Positions 8,620 through 17,109 of a stretch of DNA of 64,000 nt are shown here, in pieces. The stretch covers positions 186,001 to 250,000 of the forward strand of contig NZ_AP022826.1 of assembly GCF_014466985.1 (NCBI RefSeq), in the 5' to 3' direction. The DNA is from Nitrosophilus labii. Lineage in GTDB: Bacteria > Campylobacterota > Campylobacteria > Campylobacterales > Nitratiruptoraceae. The notes under the pieces are model-generated. The model saw only the letters and a program-made list of their open reading frames with translations, ran no database searches and was not told the DNA's origin. The first letter of the stretch is position 1. Each line of letters begins with the position of its first letter. The translations under genes and the position numbers were made by a program.

Positions 8620-9282
8620 TTGTATATATTGCTAGTGGATGATAATGAGGAGCTTTTGTACTCTTTGGAAAAGATTTTAAGAAATGAAAAATATAGTGTA
8701 GATAGCGTTTCAAATATCGAAGATGCTTACCAAAAAATAGATTATAAAAATTACAATCTAATAATCTTGGATTGGATTTTAGAAGATGGAAATGGTGTAG
8801 AGTTTTTAAAAAAGATAAGAGAAGATGGATTTACCACTCCTGTTATGATGTTATCTTCAAAAAATGAGGCATTGGATAAAGCTAAAGCCTTAAATTTAGG
8901 GGCAGATGACTATCTTGAAAAACCCTTTTCCAATATAGAGCTATTAGCTAGGGTTAAAGCTATATTAAGAAGAGAGTTTAATCAAAAAAAACCTGTTATA
9001 GCGATAAAGGGAGTTAAGCTTGATTCTGTTAAAAGAGAGGTAGAAGTAGATGGCAAAAAGATTACTCTTTCTTTGAAAGAGTTTGAATTGTTAGAATTAT
9101 TAATGCTCAATGCGGATATGGTTTTGACAAAATATCAGATTTTGCAACATATAAGTAGAGATTTTGATACTTTAAAAGGGAGTAATATTGTAGAAGCTCA
9201 TATCAAAAATCTAAGAAAAAAAATCAAAAAAGATATAATAGAGACGGTAAGAGGAGTAGGGTATATCATCAAAAAGAACTGA
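8620..9282 (+). CDS. OmpR/PhoB-family response regulator
   Basis: The 220-residue protein has a receiver domain with acidic pair D7/D8, phosphoacceptor D51 (L-I-I-L-D-W), Ser79-80 and K101 (E-K-P-F). A winged-helix DNA-binding domain occupies about residues 127-218, ending V-R-G-V-G-Y-I-I-K. It starts with TTG at 8620 behind AAGAGGAG. It converges with, and overlaps by 14 bp, the sensor kinase on the other strand, its likely partner. It is divergent from the nonaheme cytochrome gene, which may therefore be a target; that is inference. Confidence 0.93.
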   Translation: MYILLVDDNEELLYSLEKILRNEKYSVDSVSNIEDAYQKIDYKNYNLIILDWILEDGNGVEFLKKIREDGFTTPVMMLSSKNEALDKAKALNLGADDYLEKPFSNIELLARVKAILRREFNQKKPVIAIKGVKLDSVKREVEVDGKKITLSLKEFELLELLMLNADMVLTKYQILQHISRDFDTLKGSNIVEAHIKNLRKKIKKDIIETVRGVGYIIKKN

Positions 9283-11232
9283 AAACGAAAACGGAAGTTG
9301 TTCCTTTTCCGATCCCCTCACTGTGGATATTTATATCTCCTTTGAGTAAAGTTGCAAACTTTTTGCTAATTGATAATCCAAGTCCTGTGCCGCTTTTGTA
9401 AATTTTGCCTTGGTAAAATTCGTCAAAAATGTATTTGAGATCCTCTTTATCTATTCCTATGCCGCAATCTTTAATATAAATTTTATAATCATTTCCCTCT
9501 TTTTTTAAGCTTAAATAAATATTGCCTTTTGGAGTAAATTTTATAGCGTTAGAGATAAGATTTATGATTACTATTTTAAATAATTTAGGATCAGTATTTA
9601 TTTTTAGTTCCTCTTTTATATTGTTTATGATTTTAATACCTTTTGATTCGGCTAAAGGATTTAAAATATCTAGCACTTCTTTAACAGTATTGGAGATATC
9701 TGTTTTAGAGATCTCCATATCGATTTTTCCGGAATCCACTTTTGCTATAGTTAAAATATCGTTTATTATCTGAAGTAGATGGTTTGCCGAATGTTCTATT
9801 TTTGAGATTGATTCTAAGTTGTTTTGGTCAAGTTTAGAAGATGTAAGTAGATATTGAGAAAGACTCAAAATAGAACCTATAGGAGTTTTGAGTTCATGAG
9901 ACATGGCTGAAAGAAAAGAGGATTTTGCTCTTAAAGCCTCTTTTAGTTCTTCCATTAAAGATATTCTCTCTATCTGTAAAGAGATCATCTGTTTAATAGA
10001 GTTATAAAATCTATTAAGATTTGTTATCTGGTTTGTAGGGTTGAAGATAACTATTTTCCCAAGATTTTCGATCCTGTTTTTTTTGAAATTTTTAACATCA
10101 ATACCAAGCACAAAAGCGTTTTTAAACTCTCTTTTGTCATTTGTAAAAAAGATATCTTGAGTATTCATCAATCTTTTTAGTTCTCTTACGGCGACTGTGA
10201 TAGTATCATATTTCGATTCGGTTTTTGTTATTGTATTGAAAAACTCTATCAAGTCTATCAAGCTCTCTTCATACTTTTTACTTTGTGCTTTTATAGAATC
10301 TAGCGACTCTTTTGTTTTTTTTATCAGTATATTGAAAATTTTAGTGAGATTTCCTATTTCGTCTTGTCTATTGGAGTAGATCTCTTTATTGTAATCACCT
10401 GTTTTGACAATGTAATGGGCAGTTTCATATAATGATTTTATAGGAAGTACCAGATTTTTAGAAATAAAAAATATAAAGACTGAGGTCAAAAGTATCATGA
10501 TAAGAAAGACGATATTCAAAAGCGTTTGTACATGATATACAGTCTCAAAAGCTATTTTTTTGTCAACTGCATAATGGAGAGTGAGATTTTGCAAAGGTGT
10601 AAAAAACTTTTTTTTACCTCAAGAGTTTCTCCAGGTATCTCTGGCTTTTCAAAATCGATAATATCAGAAGTTATCCATGAGTATATTCCTTCGCTGTTTT
10701 TTAAATGTTTTTCAAGATTTTTTAAAAGATAGAGCAAGATAAGATTGCCTATATATCTATTTTTATCAAATGAGGCTGAAACTGGAGTGTTTATTATAAA
10801 AAAGTTGTGGATTATCTGTTCTTGTTTCTTGAGTTTTGAAAACCTAAGTTCAATATCTTTTTGAGAAGTTGCGACTATTTTGCCATTACTGCTTATAACG
10901 GCGAAGATAATATTTTCACCAAGGTCTTGTGCCTTTTTCTTTAAAAGATTACTTACTCTTTTATCTATATCTTTTGCGATAATATCATCCATAATCTCAA
11001 GTTTTGATAAAAAAGTTGCCTCTTTTTTCAAAAAAATTAGATAATTTTTTAGTTCAGAGAGTGTATAGTCGGCTTTATTTTCTAGTTTTTTTATCTCTTT
11101 ATTTATTAAAATCTCATTTTCGTATTTCATAATATAAAAAAAAGTAAGACCATATCCAATAAATATAATAACTAAAAACGTGAAAACAATTTTTGTTTGA
11201 ATAGAGATACTATTTTTTTGGTTTAGATTCAC
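9269..11232 (-). pseudogene. Membrane sensor histidine kinase split by a frameshift
   Basis: One kinase of about 650 residues is split in two. The 5' part (from ATG 11232) has TM1 at about 14-34 and a periplasmic sensor region, and runs out of frame to a stop at 10552. The 3' part has TM2, HAMP, HisKA with M-S-H-E-L-K-T-P-I-G, and a HATPase domain (N-L-I-S-N-A-I-K-F, D-C-G-I-G-I-D, G-T-G-L-G-L-S-I). Its own frame has a TGA just upstream of the break and no ATG nearby. One extra A in the A8 tract, or -1 slippage there, restores continuity. It overlaps the upstream PstS-like gene by 23 bp and is probably the partner of the response regulator at 8620. Confidence 0.85.
10608..10615 (-). repeat. 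A8 homopolymer (T8 on + strand) at the kinase frameshift
   Basis: Read on the coding (minus) strand, the upstream frame is GTA-AAA-AAA-AGT-TTT. The A8 run offers an A-AAA-AAA slippery site; a -1 shift gives AAG-TTT-TTT and enters the kinase frame. An A6 run lies immediately on the other side (10601-10606). The tract is exactly at the break between the two kinase frames. Confidence 0.85.
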
Positions 11233-11647
11233 CGTTTTGTACCTCGTACAATATTTTCAGCTTATGTTTTGTTGCTACATCTTTTTCTAGATATCCTATG
11301 GCATTGTCAACGTTTTTCAAAAAAGAGGCAATTGCTTCTTGAGACTTTAAAACTTTTGGAGGTCTGTGTCCCATATAGTGGGTTTGAAGCCAGTATCTTT
11401 CAAGCTCAAATCTTTTCATTTTCAAAATTATGTTTTCAAACTTTTTTCTTAATAAATGATCATAAGGAAGGTTTATAGGAATAATCTTTTTTTCTCCTAA
11501 AAATCTTATTTTGTCAAGGTAGATTTTTTGTACCGTTTTTCGATTTAGGGTATCTGCCGGGAAATTTCTATTTGCGGCGATAACAAGAGAGTCGGCATAT
11601 ATAAATGAGGCAGAAAGTATGAAAATCAACTTTATAGACCACTTCAT
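11210..11647 (-). CDS. PstS-like periplasmic binding protein (short)
   Basis: The 145-residue protein starts at ATG 11647 (M-K-W-S), chosen because AAGG lies upstream and a signal peptide follows directly; an in-frame start at 11686 would overlap the barrel gene. The N-A-D-S-L-V-I-A-A-N-R-N-F sequence and the K-I-Y-L-D-K-I-R-F-L-G-E-K segment match the phosphate-binding-like (PBP superfamily) proteins that are much shorter than PstS. It sits between an outer-membrane barrel and a sensor kinase, so it may present a ligand to the kinase rather than to a transporter. No ABC permease is nearby. The ligand is unknown. Confidence 0.65.
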   Translation of the reverse strand: MKWSIKLIFILSASFIYADSLVIAANRNFPADTLNRKTVQKIYLDKIRFLGEKKIIPINLPYDHLLRKKFENIILKMKRFELERYWLQTHYMGHRPPKVLKSQEAIASFLKNVDNAIGYLEKDVATKHKLKILYEVQNGESKPKK

Positions 11648-11655
11648 TTTTTGCC

Positions 11656-12666
11656 TTAGAACATAAAAGAGAATGAAAAAAGCCATTTATCGCTCTTTTG
11701 TATAGAGTATCGATTGTACTCACCTTTTATGGCCACATTAGGATACGGTCTGTATGTAAGGCCAAAAGTCCATATATTCTCTTCGATATTTTCACTATCG
11801 GTTAAAATATCCTCTTCATGAGTTTTATATTTTTCAAATCTTGTTATTAGGTAGTAATGTTCACTTAGATTCCAAACATTTTGTAAATAAACATCATAAG
11901 GAATTAGATTTGATGAGTCTATTTTTTTTATAGATGATTCTATCGTTAACGTATAGTTTTGTTCTATTTTTTTAAAAGCAAAAACGCTATAAATAGACTC
12001 TTTATTATCTCTTTGCCGAAAATATCCCCCGCTTACTTTAAAGATACCGTTCTTTTTTTCAAACTCTAGTGTTATACCATAATGTTTTTTGATTTTGAAG
12101 TTGTTGTAACTACTATCTATATCTTCGTTGTTTTGCAATGTTATATATAAAAAATCGAAATTTTCATTAAGAGCGAATCTGTAGCATATTCCCGAAGTAA
12201 GTTTTGGAAAGCTGTTTTCTACAATATATGGACTAGAGGTCGTATCTCTTAAAACATTTATTGGCATTATGTTCCAAAAGCCTATGGGCGAATTGAATTT
12301 GCCAATTTTAATGGTTTGATAATTATCTATATAGTAAGTTAGATTTATTCGTTCTATTTTAAAGTTAAGATTGCTATCTTCTACCTTCATAGGAGTGTTT
12401 TGGTTAATATATATATCTTTTGCTTCAAACTCTGAAACAAAATCCCATCTATCATCTTCGCCGTATAACAAAAAAGCAAGATCATCGACTAAAAAAGCCT
12501 CTTTTTCATCGCTTTTTTCATATTCTGTAGATAAATATCCTCCAAGATAGAAAGTATCGCTTATTTTGTATCCTTTGGTAAAATCATCGCTTATAGATTT
12601 TAATGGGGAAAATAGCAAAAAGGATAAAAAAAGAAGATTTGATATGAGTTTTGTATAAAATCTCAT
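11656..12666 (-). CDS. Outer-membrane beta-barrel protein (porin-like)
   Basis: The 336-residue product has a signal peptide (M-R-F-Y-T-K-L-I-S-N-L-L-F-L) and many alternating hydrophobic/aromatic strands. It ends F-S-F-S-F-M-F with a terminal Phe, the signature for BAM insertion. The start at 12666 is preferred over one at 12735, which would place 23 non-signal residues first and overlap dinB; AAGG lies before 12666. Segments such as I-K-I-G-K-F-N-S-P-I-G-F resemble bacterial porins of the OprP/DUF3373-like type, but the substrate is not clear. It heads the module with the PstS-like protein and sensor kinase. Confidence 0.75.
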   Translation of the reverse strand: MRFYTKLISNLLFLSFLLFSPLKSISDDFTKGYKISDTFYLGGYLSTEYEKSDEKEAFLVDDLAFLLYGEDDRWDFVSEFEAKDIYINQNTPMKVEDSNLNFKIERINLTYYIDNYQTIKIGKFNSPIGFWNIMPINVLRDTTSSPYIVENSFPKLTSGICYRFALNENFDFLYITLQNNEDIDSSYNNFKIKKHYGITLEFEKKNGIFKVSGGYFRQRDNKESIYSVFAFKKIEQNYTLTIESSIKKIDSSNLIPYDVYLQNVWNLSEHYYLITRFEKYKTHEEDILTDSENIEENIWTFGLTYRPYPNVAIKGEYNRYSIQKSDKWLFSFSFMF

Positions 12667-12721
12667 TAATTTGGCCTTAAAAACTCTTTTTGAAGAAATA
12701 ATATCATAAAATATTATATTT

Positions 12722-13990
12722 TTATATAAACTCAACTCCCCACTTTAGAGTGTCAACTCCATATTTTTTTCTTGCTTTGCTAGTTTGGAAGGAGAGCCTT
12801 TTTGCTTTTTCGTCATCTTTATAGGTGAAAATATCGAAGATTTTTTTTTCGTAAAATTTCCCGCAAACCATACTTAAGCGAATAACTTTTGAATATCTGT
12901 ATATATCTGCTTTCAAAAAGAGTCTAAGCATGGTGTCTTTTAAAAGTTTTTCGCTAAAAGGTCTGTTTAAAAGTTCGTGAGCTTTTGATCTGCCTTTGAA
13001 GTCGTAAACTATCTTAAAAGAGAAGTATCTGGGATTAAGATTTAGTTTCATTACGGAAAAAGCTAGATATCTGCTCATAATCACGATTCTTCTTTTAATC
13101 TCCTCTCTATCTTCTATAGGATCTATAGTCCTAGATATCCCTATAGATTTTTTAGGATGGGAGATTAAAATAGGTTCATTGTCTATTCCCAAAACTCTTT
13201 TATAAAGAGTAATGCCCGGTTTTTTCCAATTGTAAAAAAGCTCTTTTGCCTCTTTTATATCTCCTAGCTTTTTTATCTTCACTCTGTGTAATCTTTTTGC
13301 ATATCCTCTTCCTATACCTGGAAAATCTTCAATTGGGATATCTTTGATAAAATCCTCTATCTCATCATCTTTTATTACTTTGATACCGTTTGGTTTTGCA
13401 AAAGATGTGGCAAGTTTAGCAGTCCACTTGCTTCTTGCAACTCCTATGGAGATAGGCAGAGAGAATTTCTCTTTTATCTCTTTTTTTAAATATATCAAAA
13501 ACTCTTTGACCTCATCTTCTTTTATCCACCCCTTCAGATCTCCGAAAAATTCATCTATACTGAACTGCTCTACCAACGGGATTCTGGTTTGCAAAAACTC
13601 TTTTAATTTATGAGAAAGAGAGTGGTAGTAAAGATGATTAGGCGGTACTACTATAAGTTTTGGATAGATACTTAAAGCCTCTCTTATGCTCATTCCCGTT
13701 TTTATACCGTATTTTCTTGCTTCATAGCTAGCGGTTATGATAATGCCTCTTATCTTTTCTCCCTCTATAAAATATTCTTTGAAAGTGGAATCTGAATTGT
13801 AAAAGATGTTTGGAACAAATGCTCCGCTATTTTTTTGGACTATATCTATTTTGCTTTTTTGTTCTTTGTCAAATATGAAAGGATCTCCTCTTCCTCCAAC
13901 TGCTGCTGGAATATCTCTCAATGATGGATTTTTAATTCTCTCTGCTGAGATAAAAAAGGAGTCTAAATCCATATGTATCTTCATAATCAA
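12722..13990 (-). CDS. dinB: Y-family DNA polymerase (DinB/Pol IV type)
   Basis: The 422-residue translesion polymerase has catalytic acidic residues in M-D-L-D (D8) and S-I-D-E-F (D146, E147), the T-A-S-Y-E-A-R motif, a helix-hairpin-helix (D-F-P-G-I-G-R-G-Y-A-K-R-L) and a little-finger domain. About 38 extra residues lie between A-V-G-G-R-G and I-I-I-T-A-S-Y compared with E. coli DinB. It is divergent from an S24 repressor gene, suggesting damage-inducible control. There is no UmuD-like cofactor gene other than that repressor. The family assignment is firm; the Pol IV versus UmuC-like subgroup is less so. Confidence 0.88.
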   Translation of the reverse strand: MIMKIHMDLDSFFISAERIKNPSLRDIPAAVGGRGDPFIFDKEQKSKIDIVQKNSGAFVPNIFYNSDSTFKEYFIEGEKIRGIIITASYEARKYGIKTGMSIREALSIYPKLIVVPPNHLYYHSLSHKLKEFLQTRIPLVEQFSIDEFFGDLKGWIKEDEVKEFLIYLKKEIKEKFSLPISIGVARSKWTAKLATSFAKPNGIKVIKDDEIEDFIKDIPIEDFPGIGRGYAKRLHRVKIKKLGDIKEAKELFYNWKKPGITLYKRVLGIDNEPILISHPKKSIGISRTIDPIEDREEIKRRIVIMSRYLAFSVMKLNLNPRYFSFKIVYDFKGRSKAHELLNRPFSEKLLKDTMLRLFLKADIYRYSKVIRLSMVCGKFYEKKIFDIFTYKDDEKAKRLSFQTSKARKKYGVDTLKWGVEFI

Positions 13991-14005
13991 CCTCTTTTAA
14001 TTTAG

Positions 14006-14062
14006 TTAACAAAATATTAATACAGTTAAAAATACACTTTTAAATAATTAAATATTTGTTAA
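14006..14062. promoter_or_regulatory. Operator-like inverted repeat between dinB and the S24 repressor
   Basis: TTAACAAAATATTAA (14006-14020) and TTAAATATTTGTTAA (14048-14062) form an inverted pair in the 117-bp divergent spacer. TAAAAT preceded by TGC at 14075-14080 is a likely extended -10 for the repressor gene. The arrangement fits autoregulation plus repression of dinB. No binding data exist here, and the region is very AT-rich. Confidence 0.5.
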
Positions 14063-14107
14063 TTTAAATAGTGCTAAAATTGTGATAAAGGGTAAAAAGG
14101 AGTTTGA

Positions 14108-14761
14108 ATGCTATCTTTTGTTGAAGTGATGGAGAGAGTAAAAGATATTTTATCGCGCGAGCTTGGAGAAAAAAAAGTTTATGATAAAGATGTGGCTGCT
14201 GCTCTTGGGATCTCTAAAGAGCACTTTTCTATGATGAAAAAAAGAGGAAGACTTCCTCTAGAGGAGCTTATAACCTTTTGTGCTAAAAGAAATATAAGTA
14301 TAAACTGGCTTTTGTTTGATCAAAGTCCCGAATCTTTGTGTGAACCTACTCAGAAATTTGCCTATATAAGATATTTTAAAGATATAAACGCAAGTGCTGG
14401 TGGCGGTGCTATTAACTATGAAGAGGAGGCTCAAAAGCTCTATCTTGATAGGGAATTAGAAGAGTTTTTAGGAAAAGAGAATATTAAAAATATAGAGGCT
14501 CTAAATCTCATAGGAGACTCTATGGAGCCTCTTTTGAAAGATGGAAGCATAGTTTTTATAGATAAAAGTAAAAGAGATATTAAAAAAGGGGGTATTTTCG
14601 TTTTGGCGACAAATGCCGGAGTTTTTATAAAAAGAGTGATCTTAAAAACTGATGGTAGTATTGAATTGATATCCGAAAATAGTCTTTATCCAAAAGAGAC
14701 TTTGGCTTTTGATGAGGTTAAAATAATTGGAAAAGTTATAGGGAGTTTAGAAAAGATATAA
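14108..14761 (+). CDS. LexA/CI-like repressor with S24 self-cleavage domain
   Basis: The 217-residue protein has an N-terminal XRE/CI-like helix-turn-helix (V-A-A-A-L-G-I-S-K-E-H-F-S-M-M-K, about 29-44). Its C-terminal peptidase S24 domain has a candidate Ala97-Gly98 cleavage bond (N-A-S-A-G-G-G), catalytic Ser138 (I-G-D-S-M-E-P) and Lys175 (V-F-I-K-R-V). These are the same dyad and cleavage site as in LexA and phage CI. Being divergent from dinB, it could serve as a local SOS-like switch; many Campylobacterota lack a classical LexA. No phage genes are nearby. The inducing signal is unknown. Confidence 0.85.
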   Translation: MLSFVEVMERVKDILSRELGEKKVYDKDVAAALGISKEHFSMMKKRGRLPLEELITFCAKRNISINWLLFDQSPESLCEPTQKFAYIRYFKDINASAGGGAINYEEEAQKLYLDRELEEFLGKENIKNIEALNLIGDSMEPLLKDGSIVFIDKSKRDIKKGGIFVLATNAGVFIKRVILKTDGSIELISENSLYPKETLAFDEVKIIGKVIGSLEKI

Positions 14762-14847
14762 GAAACTATTAAGATTTTAATAAAGTGTGAAAAGAAGTTT
14801 TCATCGAAGTTGTTGATTTATAAAAAATTCGATAAAATGAAAATATT

Positions 14848-15594
14848 ATGAAAACATATATAAAATATCTATCTTTTAATATTTTGATAGTGTTTGGCTT
14901 AGGCTTTATTCAGCATTATATTATTTTTCCTCCTTTTTATTTGCACTATTATTATTACATAATTCCCGTTTTAATTGCTGCTATTTTAGCTATTTTCCCG
15001 ACACTGTTGGAAGAGAGAGCTAAATTTTGCGAAGAGCGACTAAAAAGGCTGAAAAAGAAAAGCTCTAAAACCGATTTAAAAAAAATAGAAAAAAATTTAG
15101 AGCTTATTAACAAAGCAAAATACGATTCTTTAACAAAAGCTATGAACAAAGGCTCATTCAATGAGATAATAGGCTATAAGATTATAGAGTCAAAACATTT
15201 TAAAACTCCACTTTCTATAATTATATTTGATATCGATTTTTTCAAAAAGATAAACGATACCTACGGACATCCTGTAGGAGATAAAGTTTTGTCTGAACTT
15301 GCTGATGTTATCAGAGAAAATATAAGAAAATCAGAAAACTTTGTAAGATGGGGAGGGGAAGAGTTTATAATACTTTTGCAAAATACCTCTTTATATAACG
15401 CCAAAATGGTTGCAGAAAAGTTAAGGCAAGTTTTGGAAAATCACAGATTTAATAAGGTTGGGAAAGTAACTTGCAGTTTTGGGGTTACTCAACTAAAAAA
15501 TGATGATACTATTGAGACGTTTATTAGCAGGGTCGATAGAGCTCTTTACAATGCAAAAGAGAGAGGAAGAAACAGAGTCGAGGTGTTAAAATAA
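14848..15594 (+). CDS. Membrane-bound GGDEF diguanylate cyclase
   Basis: The 248-residue protein has two N-terminal membrane helices (about 8-25 and 33-52) and a short charged linker. A GGDEF domain follows with D-I-D-F-F-K-K-I-N-D-T-Y-G-H, the active-site variant G-G-E-E-F, and the end motif A-L-Y-N-A-K-E-R-G-R-N-R. It should make cyclic di-GMP; no RxxD inhibitory site is evident before G-G-E-E-F. The stop TAA overlaps the apparent AUA start of the next gene. Confidence 0.92.
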   Translation: MKTYIKYLSFNILIVFGLGFIQHYIIFPPFYLHYYYYIIPVLIAAILAIFPTLLEERAKFCEERLKRLKKKSSKTDLKKIEKNLELINKAKYDSLTKAMNKGSFNEIIGYKIIESKHFKTPLSIIIFDIDFFKKINDTYGHPVGDKVLSELADVIRENIRKSENFVRWGGEEFIILLQNTSLYNAKMVAEKLRQVLENHRFNKVGKVTCSFGVTQLKNDDTIETFISRVDRALYNAKERGRNRVEVLK

Positions 15595-16331
15595 AAAGAG
15601 TTATAGTTTATGGAGATATTCACGGTTGTTTAGAGGAGTTTTTGGCACTTAGGAAAAAGATAGATATAAAAAAAGATGATATAGAAATAAGTGTGGGCGA
15701 TTTTATAGCAAAAGGTCCTTATTCGCTTGATACACTAAGATTTTTGGAAAAGAGAAAAATTTTATGTGTACGAGGAAACCATGAAGATAAGTTTATCAGG
15801 TATAAACTTCATTATGATGAGGAGAAACGAAGCGGGAAGAAAAATCCTATGAAACTAGAAGAAGAGGAAAAGAAGTTTTTTTTCTCTTTGAAAGAAGAGG
15901 ATTTTAGATTTTTAAGCTCTACAAAATTTTATTTAAAAATAGGCTCCTTAACGGTTGTTCATGCCGGTATTACCAATAAAATCTTTTTAAGTAGAGCAAC
16001 AAAAAAAGCTTACACACAGGTAATGAGAGTGAGGTTTGTAGATGAAAAGGGAGACTTTGTCACTTTAGATGAAACAGATAAAAAAGGGTGTTGTTACTGG
16101 AGCGAGGTTTATGATAACCACGAAGGATTCATAGTATATGGACATCAGCCATTTTTAAAACCAAAAATAGATAGATTTAGTATAGGGATAGATACCGGTG
16201 CTGTTTACGGTAACTTCTTGAGTGCAGTGGTTTTTGATATGGATGAGGATGTAAACATATCTTCATATAGATTCTATTTTCAAAAATCCAAAAAAGCTTA
16301 CGTAAAAAGAAAAAAGTCTTGGTTGCAATGA
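15591..16331 (+). CDS. PPP-family metallophosphoesterase with apparent AUA start
   Basis: The 246-residue product has all the PPP/ApaH-type metal motifs: G-D-I-H-G (residues 8-12), G-D-F-I-A-K-G, R-G-N-H-E, V-H-A-G-I and Y-G-H-Q-P. The first motif lies upstream of the earliest canonical in-frame start (TTG 15642), which would therefore delete catalytic residues. The frame is open only from 15540 and contains no ATG, GTG or TTG before 15642. ATA at 15591 fits M-K-R-V-I-V-Y-G-D-I-H-G, overlaps the previous stop (ATAA) and is preceded by GAGGTG. It is probably a protein or Ap4A-type phosphatase. Confidence 0.75.
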   Translation: MKRVIVYGDIHGCLEEFLALRKKIDIKKDDIEISVGDFIAKGPYSLDTLRFLEKRKILCVRGNHEDKFIRYKLHYDEEKRSGKKNPMKLEEEEKKFFFSLKEEDFRFLSSTKFYLKIGSLTVVHAGITNKIFLSRATKKAYTQVMRVRFVDEKGDFVTLDETDKKGCCYWSEVYDNHEGFIVYGHQPFLKPKIDRFSIGIDTGAVYGNFLSAVVFDMDEDVNISSYRFYFQKSKKAYVKRKKSWLQ

Positions 16332-16777
16332 AGTTTTTAGCTGATGTTCATCTAGGCGGTATGACAAAATACTTAAGAGCCTTGGGTTTTGATACTCTCT
16401 ATTTTAGCAACATAGAAGATAATAAGATTATTGAAATTGCAAAAAGTGAAGATAGAATCGTATTGACAAAAGATAGAGCGCTTTGTGAAAGATTGAAAGG
16501 TAGATGCTATCTTGTAAAATCTAAAAAAACTATAGAGCAGATAAAAGAGATAGCAAAAAGATTTAAACTGAAAAATGATGCAAGCCCTTTTACAAGATGT
16601 TTAAAAGATAACACTATATTAGAAAATGTGGATAAAAGTGAGATTTTAGACAGACTGCCTCTTAAAGTAAAAAAGTTTTATACAAGTTTTAAAATATGTC
16701 CAGTGTGTAAACGTATCTATTGGCTAGGAAGTCATTATGAGAGAATGAAAAGGGTGTTGGACTCTATACTTATTTGA
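16328..16777 (+). CDS. Mut7-C (PIN-like RNase) domain protein
   Basis: The 149-residue protein starts at ATG 16328, which overlaps the phosphatase stop (ATGA); this start gives the family-typical M-K-F-L-A-D-V-H-L-G-G-M-T-K-Y-L-R. The acidic residue in L-A-D-V and the L-T-K-D-R segment match Mut7-C proteins, with a C-terminal zinc ribbon C-P-V-C-K-R-I-Y-W-L-G-S-H. The first half of the ribbon is reduced to a single Cys (R-C-L-K-D-N), where most relatives have C-x-x-C. It is coupled to the phosphatase. The substrate is unknown. Confidence 0.8.
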   Translation: MKFLADVHLGGMTKYLRALGFDTLYFSNIEDNKIIEIAKSEDRIVLTKDRALCERLKGRCYLVKSKKTIEQIKEIAKRFKLKNDASPFTRCLKDNTILENVDKSEILDRLPLKVKKFYTSFKICPVCKRIYWLGSHYERMKRVLDSILI

Positions 16778-17063
16778 GATAGATATTTTTATAGATCTGT
16801 TCTAGATCGAAATTTTTAAGTTCTTCTTCCATACCCATTAAAAAAGGTATGAGTTCGAAAAAGATATAGCCTAGATGAAGCATAGGCAAAAAGATGATAA
16901 GTAGATATTTAAATGTTTTGGGTTTGTGGTGTTCTTTTATCCACTTAATGGCACTTTTTGTTCCGTTTAGTGCAAGGATGGATTCAAAACTGATTATAAA
17001 TCCCCACACTATATATGTTAAAATTGTGCCAAATATAAAAAGGTAGTAGATATACTCTAACAT
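16770..17063 (-). CDS. Small two-TM membrane protein, unknown function
   Basis: The 97-residue protein has hydrophobic segments at about 5-27 and 50-72 and an acidic C-terminal tail. ATG 17063 is preferred over the upstream TTG because AAGGA sits 6 bp before it. It overlaps the convergent Mut7-C gene by 8 bp. I do not recognise a family beyond a general resemblance to small membrane proteins of Campylobacterota. Confidence 0.6.
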   Translation of the reverse strand: MLEYIYYLFIFGTILTYIVWGFIISFESILALNGTKSAIKWIKEHHKPKTFKYLLIIFLPMLHLGYIFFELIPFLMGMEEELKNFDLEQIYKNIYLK

Positions 17064-17109
17064 TTCCAATCCTTTTTTTTATTGTAACATTTTTTCTTGA
17101 AAGGAATAG

